64,000 bases of DNA from Hanleya hanleyi (Eukaryota > Mollusca > Polyplacophora > Lepidopleurida > Hanleyidae), in NCBI GenBank assembly GCA_036873755.1, contig JAVTVY010056966.1, positions 124,001-188,000 of the forward strand, in the 5' to 3' direction. Both the position numbers and the translations under genes were made by a program. This document shows, in pieces, positions 28,601 through 41,594 of this stretch; position 1 is the first letter of the stretch; every line of letters begins with the position of its first letter. The notes beneath the pieces were generated by a model, which saw only the letters and a list, made by a program, of their open reading frames with translations, was not told the origin of the DNA and ran no database searches.

Positions 28601-30303
28601 CCATAGCATTCCAGCTGTTGTCGCTATTTTCCTTTTTTGGACACTTCTTATCAGTAGAGTGAACATCCTCATTCTGAACAGGTTTTGATTTGCTGTCAAT
28701 TGAATTACTCCCTACAGATGGTAAATGTCCTTTCGATTCTGATTCCTTTGATTCAAGGTTTTTATTTCCCTCAGACTTGCATTTGTCTACAACAGGCTCC
28801 TGTTTTACAGTAACAGGTTTCAACTTCTTCAACTTTGGATCGCTGCACAAGTATTCTTCCTTAACGGTTATGGAAGATTCAGAAGATTTGCGTTTTCGCT
28901 CATTCCCGTCAACACCAGTGATCTTTGCTTTAGTCAGTTTGGATTCCTCCTCTTTATCAGTACTCTTAGTACCCTTAACACTTTTGATTCCAACCACCGG
29001 GCTTTTAGTTGGATTCACAGAAGTTTTTGTTCTTGCCACTTTGTTGGGAGTATCAGCATTCCCCAATTGGATGGAACTTTCAATATTTAAATCTCCTTCA
29101 ACTTTATCGTCCTTTTTATGTGACTTCTTAGTTTTCTTCGATTTTCTGTGTTTTGTTCTGTGTCTCGACCTTTTCTCCTTTTCTACATGGTCTTGATTCA
29201 CCTGTGGGTCTTCATTTTTAGGATGATCAGCCTCCATGTCCAAAGTCTCAGCACCCAATCCACTGGGGTGTTTGCGTTTCGAGGACTTTTTCGATTTTTT
29301 GTGACGATGTTTGGTCTTTTCATCTTTATTGTTCACCTCTGTAGCACCTTTCTCTCCATCAACAGGTGGGTTATCGGTTTTCTCCTTAGGATGTTTTTTC
29401 TTCTTCTGGGATTTTTCACCAGTCTCGTCAACCACATTCTTGTTCTCTAGATCTTTGTCTGCTTCCTTATGATGTCTATGTCTGCCTTTCTTCTTCTTTT
29501 TCTTCTTCTTCTTCTTACGCTCCTTTGCTTCCAGATCATTTCCAGCCTCCTCCTCAGCAGGTTCCTTCTTCGAGGATTTTCGCTTCTTCTTTTTCTTTCT
29601 TGACCTCCTCTTCTTTTTATGACCCGAGCCTCTTGGCTTGCTTTCCTGGTCTCCTTCAGCTTCATTCATTTCACCAACCTTTTCAGTTTTGTCTTCACTT
29701 TGCAAGTTCACAGTACTTGCATCAGATGTTATGATGTCTGGTTGCTTTCCTACTGCCTCATCCTTCATTTCCACACATTGTTTCTCACCTTCACTCGCAT
29801 TCTTTTCAACATGTTTAACAACTGAATCAGCACTAACATGTGCTGGTGTACCTTTCAAAAGCAACGTTAGGTCAAAACACAGAGGATTACAACTAAAGGA
29901 GATTGGTGGCTCAGCTTTTGTATACTGAATCATTTCTGTTGGCCAATCTAACTCAATTGTCTCATCTTTACTTTTCACTTTTACAAAAGAGCTAAGCAAG
30001 TTAATACTTCTACGTCCAGTCATTGCACAGGATTCTTTCTCCTTCACTACCTCGCCCGAACCAACATCTGCCATTGGTAGGTCTGTCATTTTGTCTTGGC
30101 CATCCTCAGTTGTCAGGTCATCTTCCTGTTCTACTTCTAGGTGATCCCCATTTCCATTGTCAACTGTAGCAGCATCCTTGACACCCTTCTGGAAGGGAGC
30201 AGAAGAAACAAGCTTTGGCTTGCTCTTGGAAAAGGAAAAGCTGACACCTGCCTTCCCTGCCTCACCATCCAGCTGGCCATCAGAAACCTCAGGAAGTTGC
30301 TCT
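25668..30303 (-). CDS. GPATCH8: GPATCH8/ZNF804-family protein, large terminal coding exon
   Basis: The exon begins after a TTTGCAG acceptor (AG at 30304-30305) and encodes 1545 codons to the TAG at 25668. The identification rests on two blocks known from vertebrate GPATCH8 and ZNF804A/B: GVSFSFSKSKPKL near the exon start, and WPTEMIQYTKAEPPISFSCN followed by PLCFDL some 130 residues later. After these come a Lys/Arg-rich stretch with polylysine, a classical RS domain (roughly residues 590-750 from the first Met at 30089), a Pro-rich segment, a run of degenerate 'GERPPFPGG' repeats, an acidic patch, and an Ala/Gly/Leu-rich C-terminus. The protein is expected in nuclear speckles and linked to splicing. 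The G-patch and C2H2 finger would be in upstream exons not found here. Confidence 0.8.
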
Positions 30304-33300
30304 CTGCAAAGTTAAGACAGAATTTGTTAGCGAAATTTATACTAACAATGATGAAAGCAGTTTGAGAAGAAGCCACAAAAAACCTAATAGTAACATCTAC
30401 AGCAATGAATTTGTGAAAAGTTTGATAGAAATAAAATCAGAAATCAAAACGAACATTAAACGCAAAACAAACATACAAACAACATGCAATATTTGGAAAT
30501 AAACCAGGTGTATATACATTAATCTGACATGCTACAAGACATGAAACGTCACTTGCATTCACCAAACATGAGCATGTAAACATGGTAAAGTATCCCTCAG
30601 CCATGGGTTAGTTGTCCAGTGATCCAGCAAACACAATGATACATGAAGAAGCTACAGGAACCAACGGTGCATAAATTTTTTTCAGATTATAACAAAGAGT
30701 TTGAAAGAATTCTCAATCTACAGTTATATATGTATGATATTTCAATACTTCACCACAATTCTAGTCTGAAAAAAAAAATGAATAATTTTTTTTAGATATA
30801 TGCAAAGGCATATATTTGCTGCTCGCATCTTCTTGCTACCAGAAGGGGAAAAAGCATAGCTGTCTCAGGCATTTAGTTCACCAAAAGTAAGCATATGGAA
30901 GGCAGGAACAGAAAGTTATCACTTATTCTTCGCCGGATTGGTTCAGCTTATTATCAGTTTGATCTGGCACTGTGCAAATGCAATACAAACATGTGAGATT
31001 TTAGTTTTAGGGAAAGCCATCCCGATATGTTCTGTATGCTTAACAAGCAAATTTGTAATATCACAATTGTCACATTGGTAACCTAAGGGACATCAAGCAT
31101 TGTTAGCCATAACCTTTGAGACCTTATAATGTTGAAGTGCTTAACGAGATATTTTTATTGCACTTTGATAGATAAGGACTACAGAGCCGTGTTCTCTGAA
31201 GTACAGCTCAGTGAAATGAAGCATTGGACTTGAAATTCAACTGGCTAAATATCTGAATGAGTAGTAATACATTTTACACTAAAAGGAATGAGTTATGCAG
31301 AAAGATATCGAAAACAAAAATTCAACCATACAAAATGAATGACAGATGAGACAAATATAAATGTTCAATATATATTTTTCAAAGCAGGAGGAACATGGAA
31401 GTGTAAGCAAAGGTGCTTTCAAATTACATAAAACAACATACTAACACTGCAAGAGAAAACAATGACATTGATATGCAAATACTTCTTTGTGAACAAATGA
31501 GCTATTTCCAGTGGGAATATATCGCATGCAGCATTTACTCTTTCTGGATTTTCTCTCACAACGACACCTTTACTGAACCCCAAGGAACCTAAGCTTATGG
31601 CTTGCCTATTTATAGAAAAAAAATCCATAAGAACAGCATTCGTGAAGTACACTGAGGCATATATACTTAACTTGCTATAGTCATATTCTGATCATTTTTG
31701 TTGGGTCATTTCTGTTACTTATTGAAGTTCCTGGGATGAGTCATATTATGCCATTATGAGTAAATGCATGACTCAGAAGAGGATATAAAGTACTCTTATG
31801 GAATGAAGATTTAACCCGAGATAAAAATTGTTTCCGACGACAGTATGCAGACAACACAGAGCCTTTTTTACAACATGCTAGGATAACATGATGATCATTG
31901 ATATATTCTTTTCTTGAAGATAAAAAGCAAAACAAACATGACACCGGACACTTTTCTCTGAAAAAGATGAATATTATTCAAAGAACATTACCCTGAAAAT
32001 GTCAGCAATATAAAATGCAACAAATGGGAGTAACTGCTAAATCAGAATACATAACTCAGCCGCAATCAATGAAGTTCCTTCGCATGGGAAGAGTCAGGTT
32101 TCTGTCAATTCAGAAAATTTCATTTTTTGACAGTTTGACCATGTAAATATTTGATACTGCTTTTCTCAGTACTAAAGACAAACTTTGAACATTGTTAATT
32201 TCATGCAGACATTAGTTTACATACTTTACATTAATGAAGTTTCACTCTGTCAACAAAGGGGAGATGAGATATCTTGGGCACCCAGCCCTGCTTTAGCTGC
32301 AAGCTTCAAACCAGCACAATATGCTCCAGGTGTTATACATACACAATTCATGCTACATCTACATGTATATGTAGGCAGTTTCTCAATCACTACAAGGCAA
32401 GGTTCAATCCAGGGATTTCCACACAAGAAAGATAAGAAACAGCTGACCCAGTTTAAGGTTTAAATATTTCAACCCACATCAGGACTATTAATCACTGGAA
32501 TTTACATTAACTGTTGAGTGTTTCATACTTGCTGACCTTGAGTTAGAGCACCCAAACAATCCACACCTATTTTCATGCCTCATGATGTATGTAACTCACA
32601 CCCTGAATCAGGCCCTGGGTCTTGTTTTTTTTGGGGGGGGGAGGAGGGAGGAGGCACTTTTGAACTTGACCCATCACTCATAGAAGTTTGAACTTGACCC
32701 ATCACTCATAGAAGTTTTATTTATTTCCATCCATTTTTACATGGTGCCTTTTGCCTACCCCCAGGTCTTTATTCTGTAAAAGCCCTAAAGGTGAATGTTT
32801 GTCCAGAAGGGACCAATTAGTGAAGCCCTCCCAAGGGAGATAACAATGATAATCTTTTGAAGATATTCATACATATTCAAACTATGCAGCAGTTTGAGTT
32901 AACTCAAATTAATGTCATGTATACATAGTTTTTTAATAGCATAAGTGAACAAGGATTTATATTTTGCAGAGAGCAGCATTTGCACTATTTGAGTCTGATC
33001 ATGTCTATGTCAGCAGCCATTTTTTAACTGAGGACTTTGTGTTATTGTTAGTTTCCCTGGATTAAAAACCTTGTTAGTATTGTTAGAATGAACATGGTAG
33101 TAAAGTTCCAACCAGTAGACAAAACACACTTGGCTGGAATACCAAGCACCTTGCAATAAGATTACCTGAAGTATTAGCTTACATTCCTCAGCTCTATGAA
33201 ATAAACCTACATGTATAATCATTTTGGAAAGTTAAAAGCTTGAAGGAAACGAACCATCAAGGCATTGGCCAGTTTTAGAGAAGAGAAGAATATTGATGTA

Positions 33301-34244
33301 TGAATACTGTTACCAGTCAAGTAAGCTTAACACAGGAAGTTTTTCTCCACATTATGTGATGGAAGAAGGCAGTCCACACCATGTCTATTTGATAGAGGTA
33401 AATACATGTAAATATAAAGGGAACCACACTGACTGTGGCAGTACTATTGGATGAGCAAGGTTAGAAGCTTCAGCTGGGACATACAACACATCTAGATAGA
33501 TTTCCACAACTAAACCTAGGGTTGAAACAATTACGGACTGGGCGATGCTTTCACTGAAAATACTTTTGCGAGGAAACAGTGAACATGCCGAACATGTGTA
33601 GTGAATATTTTTATTCAGTGTTACCTTTTGTCTCAATGGACAACAGCAGACATGTTTCTATCATATATTTTTTTTTTTTGTCAAATTAAGAAAGGTTCCT
33701 AGGAATTTTAACACTGTATCTTCAGAAATATAAATACAGCATGTGGGCATATATCATATGTATTGTAGTACTTTCGTATCCCAATGCAGAACAATGGCTG
33801 TGTTTTAAATCAGATGCATTCAGTTCCAGGTACCATTTTTGCTAGTCAAGATGGATGGATGTATTTTCAGGTAAAAGGGTTGCCTCATTCCTGCCAATTT
33901 TTCATGCACTAAGCCAGTAACCAGCACAAAGACAAGTCACCATTTGTCACTCCAACATGTCCAAAGACGGAAGAGAAGTAAGGTAAACAAGTATCTACTC
34001 ATACAGCCTTCCTGCATGTGCATTTAAACTTGACAAGATGATTTTCATATACCAATATACATATAGCTAGATCTCTATGAAATAGAGCATGATAGACAGG
34101 TGATTTCAGTCATCTTCAGGGATAAATTTATAAATTTTGGAATATAATTATTTTATAATATAGACAGGTGATGTTTCCATAATAGTCTTCTATGAAGTCT
34201 TGTTTTTTGTATCTTATACTGTATCAATAACTATAATCGGGAAC

Positions 34245-34375
34245 CAGACAAAAGCCCCAGCAGAATAAAATCCCCATGGACAGAAGCCCCTTGGACGAAA
34301 GCCCAAAACCATTAATTAGTAAACAAGTCAAAAAGGAATTCTACATTAAATATAAAATGTTATAATATTGCACAC
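34245..34375 (-). repeat. Inverted partner of 41595-41735
   Basis: The RC of this stretch (GTAGAATTCCTTTTT ... AATGGTTTTGGGCTTT ... GGGGCTTTTGTC) matches 41595-41735 in order. The two copies are inverted with respect to each other and flank the 35-41 kb repeat-rich segment. Confidence 0.5.
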
Positions 34376-34633
34376 ATGTATAATCAATAGTTTAACAACA
34401 CAAGGTAAACAATGCACCGATCAAGAGGTAAGGAAAGAGGTTGGGTTTAAGGGGGCATTCAAGTATTATAAAAACAGCGAGGGAGAAAGGGGGGTCTTTT
34501 TTTCCTATGTACGCTGGGTCAAATTTTGCGTATGGGAGGGAGGGGGGGGGGGGCAAAAAAATCCAAATTTTTGCACAGGTAATACTTGAATGGTCCCTAC
34601 ATGTAATGTCACACTCAAGGTTATTTCACTCAT

Positions 34634-34765
34634 AACCAGTTTGAAAAGTGGAGGACACCAGAGTACCCTTATAAAACCACTGCCCTTCGGCAAGTAACTG
34701 GTAAACTTTCACACATGCACCAGTGGGGCTCGAACCTGTGCCGGTTCAGCAGGGTGATGCACTGT
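34634..34765 (-). repeat. tRNA-derived SINE fragment
   Basis: The minus strand carries a B-box-like GGTTCGAGCCCC at about 34726-34737, then 'acttgccgaagggcagtgg', a 'tactctggtgtcctccac' block and 'tttcaaactggt'. This is the body of a tRNA-derived SINE type common in mollusc genomes. The A-box part is degraded or missing. Confidence 0.55.
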
Positions 34766-35469
34766 TCAAAGTAAATATGTTTCATCGAATCGATTTTGAC
34801 AGCATCGCTTACTGGGTGAAGTGGTATAGATCTAAATATTATAAAATGAACCATTCCTATTTGATTGAACGCTTCCTGTATTACTGTTCACACATTAATT
34901 ATAAAAGCCAATGGGTGAATCAATGTTCTAATGTGATTTGTGTATCGATTTCAATGTTTTAATAGCTTAAACTTTCTAGCTAAGAAATGTGCGACATATT
35001 AATAGGGAAATTTTCTTCTAATTAAATGACTGCTTTATTTAACTATTCATCATTGAGTTTGATTTGAATGAAACCGGTATAAAAAATGTGGATAAAGAGT
35101 TATTAGAATTATTAGTTTTTAATTGTCAAGTCCAGTTAGACCAGATGGGAACTATTAATATATATCATGCAGGGCTGCATCTAGAACCAATTTAGTTCCG
35201 GAAAACGTATGGGCACCCAAAAACTCGGACACTCAAACTCAAATGAATGTCATCCGCCAGCAGCACCAGTTATATGGCTGCTGCGGGGGATATGGACCGT
35301 TATGGTCAATTTATTTTTGGTCGATGATATCTCATATCACTGATATGATTGCGAGAATGGAGATCTGTCGGATGAGCCATACATCCCACAAGTCGATCAG
35401 TTCAATAGTTTGAGTTTTTGTCCGGACAAGATCCAACTACTGAATATCGAAGACAGCTGGCAGTTATCT

Positions 35470-36285
35470 TGTATTACATAGGTAACTGAAAAGTTATCCC
35501 AACTATCCTCCCACTGATGTCAAGACACTCTTCAAGTTTGAAGTTGATCAGTTGAACCATTCTCGTGTTATTAGTCAAACAGGAAATGTGTAAGGAACCA
35601 ATTGCTGACAATGCAAGATGAGTGATGGTGGCCATCTTGGATTATACAGGTAACTGAGAAGCATTCCTAACCGTTGTCTCACCGATGTCAAGCCACTCTC
35701 CAAATTTGAAGCCGATCAGTTCAAAAGTTACCGAGTTATTTGTTCTTGAGTTAATGTCTGGGCAAGATCAAACCTGCTGAAATCCAAGATGGCTGGCAGC
35801 CATCTTGGATTATACAGGAACCTGAAAAGCAATTCCAACTGTTCTCTCCCCAATGTCAAGGCACTCTTCAAGTTTGAAGTCAATCGGTTCAAAAGTAACC
35901 GAGTTATTTGTCGGACAAGAAAAATGTAAAAATCCACCTGCTGAAATACAAGATGGCTGATGGCGGCCATCTTGGATTACGCAGGTAACTGAAAAGCAAT
36001 CCCAACCATCCTCTCACCTATGTCAAGACACTCTAAGTTTGAAGTCGATCAGCTCAATAGTTCTCGAGTTATTCATCAGACAAGAATGTGTCAAGATCCA
36101 ACTGCTGACAATCCAAGATGGTTAATTGCGGCCATATTGGATTATGCAGGTAACTGAAAAGCAATCCCAACTGTCCTTTCATCGATGTCAAGACACTCTC
36201 CAAGTTTGAAGTCGTTCAGTTCAACAGTTCTCAAGTTATTGATCGGGCAAGAAATTTGTAACGGAATAACGTAATTACGGATGCC
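35470..36285. repeat. Tandem array, about 165-bp monomer, five copies
   Basis: The copies are phased by 'aggtaactgaaaagcaatcccaac' at about 35484, 35649, 35818, 35983 and 36148. Between them recur 'gatgtcaagacactctccaagtttgaagt' and a hairpin CAAGATGGC...GCCATCTTG, i.e. two YY1-like cores facing each other. Confidence 0.85.
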
Positions 36286-36599
36286 CGGTGTTTCTAAGAT
36301 CCCCCCCCCCCCCCTACTCATGTGGCGGGGGACAAAAATAGCCCAATGGGCTCCAATATCTCTCTACACTCAGCAATCATGCACTGGAGAAGATGTATTT
36401 TTAGAACTCCTGTAGGTTAACAAAAATGTGATCTAGTAGGGTCGACAGTAGTTCTCTCATTTTAGAAATACATGGGTAGTTAAGCCAGGTCAGCTTTTGC
36501 CAAGGTCTTAATTGATGGAGGAAAATGTGCACTGAGGTTCTGGTAGAGCATGGCCAAATTCTTAGCTCTAAATATACTCTTCTGTATAGCTAATAATCA

Positions 36600-37450
36600 A
36601 ATCAAGTAATTTGATCTTGGAAATATAGATCAAGGCCAGTTATCTTCAACAATTTTCTGGTATACTCTAACTTAATTGCATATGGAACATAAATTCTGAG
36701 ATATATAATTAGACCTTTATAAAATAGGTCAAGGTCAGTGACATTCAATAAATTTCAGGTCCAGGCATATGTGGTATAAATTTGGACAATGTAGATATAA
36801 TTCTCCATGAAATATTGTACTAAATAGAATACGACCTGGATAAAATAGGTCACGGTCAGTCATCTTCGGCACAGCTCTGGACCATTGCCGGATGTATACA
36901 TGGTATTAATTTGGAAACCCAGCTATATTTCTTCCCATTATATCATAATAAACAGTATATGACCTTGAAAAATAGGTCGAGGTCCGTCAACTGAGATAGG
37001 CTTCTAGTCAATCACCAGTTGCATATGTGATACAAATTTGAAGACCCTAGCTTTAATCCATCAAAAAATGTAACAAATACTAGAATTTGACCTTGATAAA
37101 ATAAGTTAAGGTCAGTCATCTTTGGCACACCTCTGGACCATCGCCAGATGTATACATAGTATTGATTTGGAAAGCCGAGTTCTTCATGAACTTATATCAT
37201 AATAAACAGTTACTGACCTTGACAAAATAGGTCAAGGTCAGTTAACTGGAATAGGCTTCTAGTCAATCACCAGTTGCATCTGAATTTAGAGACCCCAGCT
37301 TCAATCCATCAAAAACTATAGCAAATACTAGAATTTGACCTTGATAAAATAGGTCAAGGTCAGTCATTTTCAATAGGCTTCTGACCCTTCATCAGATGCA
37401 TATGTGGTATGAATTTAAAATGCCTGGCTATAATCCTTCTTGAAATATCA
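36600..37450. repeat. Tandem array, about 120-bp monomer, seven copies, nuclear-receptor-like core
   Basis: AGGTCAAGGTCA or close variants occur at about 36626, 36726, 36845, 36970, 37098, 37226 and 37347, usually preceded by TGACCT some 12-18 bp upstream. TCAAGGTCA matches the extended half-site of ERR/NR5A-type nuclear receptors. Each unit also has a 'ccag..tgcatatgtggtat.aatttgga' block. Confidence 0.8.
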
Positions 37451-38374
37451 TGTCCACAAGAAAGATGGACAACGCTGACGACGACAATAGGGGTAAAAAA
37501 CGAAAGTAGTGTTGTTCAATTTGAAAGGATTTCTGAAGGAAATACTCCTAGAAAAAGCTTCTGAGAGCCTCAATATTGATCTGATTGCATAGCTGGGTAT
37601 TGAATTTTATGCTAATAAACCTTCGTTTTGTGATAGATCGCAGGCTATTTGCGCCGAAATTCACTAACGAAAGTTGGACCCTCAATAATGAATTACGAAT
37701 GGGAATGGGGGTTTGGGATCGGAACCTGCAATGAAATAGTCCAGGTGGACCATTACTGATGGGACATATTATAATAAACGAGAGATCCTGAAGGATCTTG
37801 GCGCCCACCATTATCCGATAATTGTAAGCTAATGACTAGAGAATCTTTTTGTCCATTGTTACTAAGAACAAACGATTGATTTGTAATTTTGTTTACATAA
37901 CTTCGAATCTGAGCGAAAAAGATCGGAAAAGGGACACTGAAAAACACCCAAGATATAATCTAAGTTTCAGGAGTTTCAAGATTTCTAGAAACTGTACTTA
38001 TGTCGGTTGTTATAATACAAGAGAAATAAGTAAAGTTAGCCTGAAAGTGAATGTACATGTACGGAGGATCCTTTGCCTTTGTTTTGTAGTATTTTTTTTT
38101 TATTTTTTTTTGTGCACTTGTTATCATTGCATGATTGGGTACTGGAAGCGAGGACCAATCTCTTTGACACTTTGGCATGAGCTATGAAACATACTTAAGA
38201 TTTCATAATTAGGAACGAATGCTAATTCTGTTCTGTTTACTGGGCTAGTTTGAGATATCTCTTTTAAAATAGTAAGATGGTACAAGGGATCCGGTCCACG
38301 CAGTAATGTTTAAACTTCAAAAGTGCCTGAATCCTGATTATCTCCCTTGGATCGAAACATGCAGTAGTCTACAG

Positions 38375-38637
38375 TTGTCGAGTTGTGACGTTGAGTCACG
38401 TCCCTTCATGTAGTCGACCCGCCGGCAGACGAAAAGGGTGGAGCAGTTCACTTGCGACTGCATGGACTAAAGAAAACTGATTTAAAATTTGAAGAAATAC
38501 ATTTTAATTCCGAATTATTTGAACTCCTTGATATGGAAGGTGAAGGTATGGATATTCTCTATAGTCAATATATAGAATATGCCCTACCGTTTGATCCGCC
38601 GACTCTTGTGATGCAACGTCACAACTCGAGAATGCCG
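38375..38637. mobile_element. Small MITE-like element with 20-bp inverted ends
   Basis: TCGAGTTGTGACGTTG near 38377 is inverted near 38636, about 260 bp apart, with an additional inward GTCAC/GTGA pairing. The interior has a 63-codon ORF with no recognisable product. Confidence 0.45.
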
Positions 38638-38689
38638 TATTAATTTGAAGCGTACCTTGGATTTTCGAATCGGACTAAAAAAGGTATCT

Positions 38690-41400
38690 TGCACTACTAG
38701 GCCCCATGTGGGGCCTGTGTACCAAATTTCAGGAAGATCCATGAAATAGTTCCTGAGAATTCACGATAACAATGTTTCAAGGGAAAATTCAAGATGGCCG
38801 CCTTGTGGCCATATTGGATTTTCGATTCGGACCGAAAAAGGTATCTTGCACAACTAGACCATATGGGGAACCTGTGTGCCAAATTTGAGAAAGATCCATG
38901 CAGTACTTCCTGAGAAATCACGATAACAAAGTTGCATGGGAAAATCCAATATGGCCGCCTGTTGGCCATATTGGATTTTCGAATCGGACCAGAAAAGGTA
39001 TCTTGCAAAACTAGACGACAAGGAAAACCTGTGTACCAAATTTAACAAAGATCCATGCAGTAGTTCCTGAGAAATCGCAATAACAATGGGGTAATCCAAG
39101 ATGGCCGCCTGATGGACATATTGGATTTTGGAATCGGACCAGAAAAGGTATCTTGCACAACTGGACCACAAGGGGAACCTGTGTACCAAATTTGAGAAAG
39201 ATCCATGCAGTAGTTCCTGAGAAATGACGATAAAGTTTCATGGAGAAATCCAAGATGGCTGCCTGGTGGCCATACTGGATGTTCAAATTGGACCACGAAA
39301 GGTATCTTGCACAACTAGACCTTAACCCTTTCACCGATTATTTCCCCTGACAAAAGTGACCTGCTGACGATCAATTCCCTGAGAACTGTTAAAATTTGTA
39401 TATGTTGTCTTTGGAATGCTAGAAATTGCGTTTGCGTCCGAGATTTGCAGAAAAACATAAGAAACCTGTCTCCACAAGACACACTCCAGTGTTATTTGCT
39501 CTAGTTTTATAGCTAAATAAATAAAATAGCATACAAAATTAGGTTTTACTGCGAGAGAATGCGCTTTCCCCGGCTTTCTCGACTCAAAAACATCAAAATC
39601 CAACGGAGAAATCGTCTTTTTTCGACCGCATTTGACAGCGTTTTTCTCGAGTTTTACTCGGCCAATTTTCATGTTTGACCTCTCATTGGAAAGAGCGACC
39701 TTTCACCTTTCTAGACAGGAAATAACCTTGAATGGATGGCAAAATAAAACGGAGGATACGATTGGATTATAAAATGATGTCATTCCATCCTTCCAGCCAC
39801 TGTCTACGCTCGTCTCAAATCTGTTGGCTGCTAGAGGTCATGTGGGCAATTACGCATACCGATTGGCTCGTCGGCTCAATAACGCAGCTTGCTGCCGACA
39901 TTTTGAAATGTGTTCGACAAACTTTGCGGATCAAGACTCGTAAAAATATGGAAATAAATTTTGCCGGTCGTCGTTGGCAGTTTCAGTCGTCTGGGGAATA
40001 TTCACCACGCTTTACCAGTCATGTAACATAAAAAATACAGGAGTTAGGATGAGGTTTTCGATGATTTTTTCCATTTTTGCGGCTCGCTGCCGAGATGCCC
40101 GTCACACGGTATGTGGGGAAAAATGCATTTTCATTCCGATTTTTTTCGTTCAACATCTAAATTTGTTTTATTTATTTTTCAAACAAGCAAACAATTTCGA
40201 GAATCAAATTGATCAGGGTTTCGGCTTTCCAGAAGTATACAGTGTTTGATAGGTTTCCGTTAAAACGAATGCAAAAAAATAAAAGTGCTGTACCCATCGT
40301 GATGGCCAACAGGTTTAAAGCTAACCCGATCAACCGGGGATGGTCGTACGGGTGGCACTCTCGTTATCCCCGTACACCGGGTTTAATCGGTGAAAGGGTT
40401 AAGGGGAACCTGTGTACCAAATTTGAGAAAGATCCATGCAGTACTTCCTGAGAAATGACGATAAAGTTTCATGGGGAAATCCAAGATGGCTGCCTGGTGG
40501 CCATATTGGATTTTCGAATCGGACCAGGAAAGGTATCTTGCACAACTAGACCCCAAGGGGAACCTGTGTACCAAATTTGAGAAAGATCCATGCAGTAGTT
40601 CCTGAGAAATCGCGATAACAAGATTTCATGGGAAATCCAAGATGGCTGCCTGGTGGCCATATTGGATTTTCGAATCGGACCAAAAAGGTATCTTGCACAA
40701 CTAGACCCCAAGGGGAACCTGTGTACCAAATTTGAGAAAGATCCATGCAGTAGTTCCTGAGAAATCGCGATAACAAGATTTCATGGGAAATCCAAGATGG
40801 CTGCCTGGTGGCCATATTGGATTTTCGAATCGGACCAGAAAAGTTATCTTGCACAACTAGACCCCAAGCGGAACCTGTGTACCAAATTTGCGAAAGATCC
40901 ATGCAGTAGTTCCTGAGAAATCGTGATAACAAGATTTCATGGGAAAATCCAATATGGCTGCCCGGTGGCCATATTTTGAATCGGAACATAAAAGGTATCT
41001 TGCACAACTGCACCCCAAGGGGAACCTGTGTACCAAATTTGAGAAAGATCCATGCAGTAGTTTCTGAGAAATCGTGATAACAAGGTTTCATGGGGAAATC
41101 CAAGATGGCTGCCTGGTGGCCATATTGGATTTTCGAATCGGACCACAAAAGTTATCTTGCACAACTAGACCCCAAGGGGAACCTGTGTACCAAATTTGAG
41201 AAAGATCCATGCAGTAGTTCCTGAGAAATCGCGATAACAAGGTTTCATGGGAAATCCAAGATGGCTGCCTGGTGGCCATATTGGATTTTCGAATCGGACC
41301 AAAAAAGGTATCTTGCACAACTAGACCCCAAGGGGAACCTGTGTACCAAATTTGAGAAAGATTCATAAAGTAGTTCCTGAGAAATCGCGATAACAAGAAT
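38690..41400. repeat. Tandem array, about 155-bp monomer, eleven copies, split by a MITE
   Basis: Four copies lie left of 39325 and seven right of 40399, phased by 'cctgtgtaccaaatttgagaaagatcc'. Each also has 'gtagttcctgagaaatcgcgataac', CCAAGATGGCTGCCTGGTGG and 'ttggattttcgaatcggacc'. The right-hand copies are more alike than the left-hand ones. All minus-strand ORFs of up to 200 codons here are periodic artefacts. The array ends near 41412 with 'ggacggacgtgatggtgggc', a tail seen after similar arrays. Confidence 0.92.
39326..40398. mobile_element. piggyBac-type MITE (1073 bp) with TTAA duplications
   Basis: The left end CCCTTTCACCGATTA and right end TAATCGGTGAAAGGG are perfect inverted repeats, directly flanked by TTAA at 39322-39325 and 40399-40402. 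Removing the element and one TTAA restores the array monomer (the junction reads like 'actagaccttaaggggaacctg', against 'actagaccccaaggggaacctg' elsewhere). piggyBac elements insert at TTAA and begin CCC. There is no transposase; the internal ORF of 113 codons is not recognised. Confidence 0.9.
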
Positions 41401-41594
41401 TGTTTACGGACGGACGTGATGGTGGGCTAATAAATATATATATATATCTACCTGTTCAGTTGGACCACTACTGACAGGACATATGATAATATATATGCCA
41501 TTACCAGTCCAGTTTGTCCAGTGAACATTGCTGACAAAATCAATACTGTGAAACATTCACTGTGAACACTGCATGATAAAAGTACTGCAAATAT

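Noticed and set aside
34726..34737. Functional tRNA gene
   Set aside because: Only a T-arm-like B box is present; no acceptor stem or A-box arm can be folded around it.
39331..39672. 113-codon ORF as a transposase in the piggyBac-type element
   Set aside because: Far too short, without the DDD signature or a cysteine-rich end; the element is non-autonomous.
38697..41396. Minus-strand ORFs of up to 200 codons repeating 'MDLSQIWYTGSPWG'
   Set aside because: They follow the 155-bp tandem unit in several frames; a DNA repeat explains them fully.
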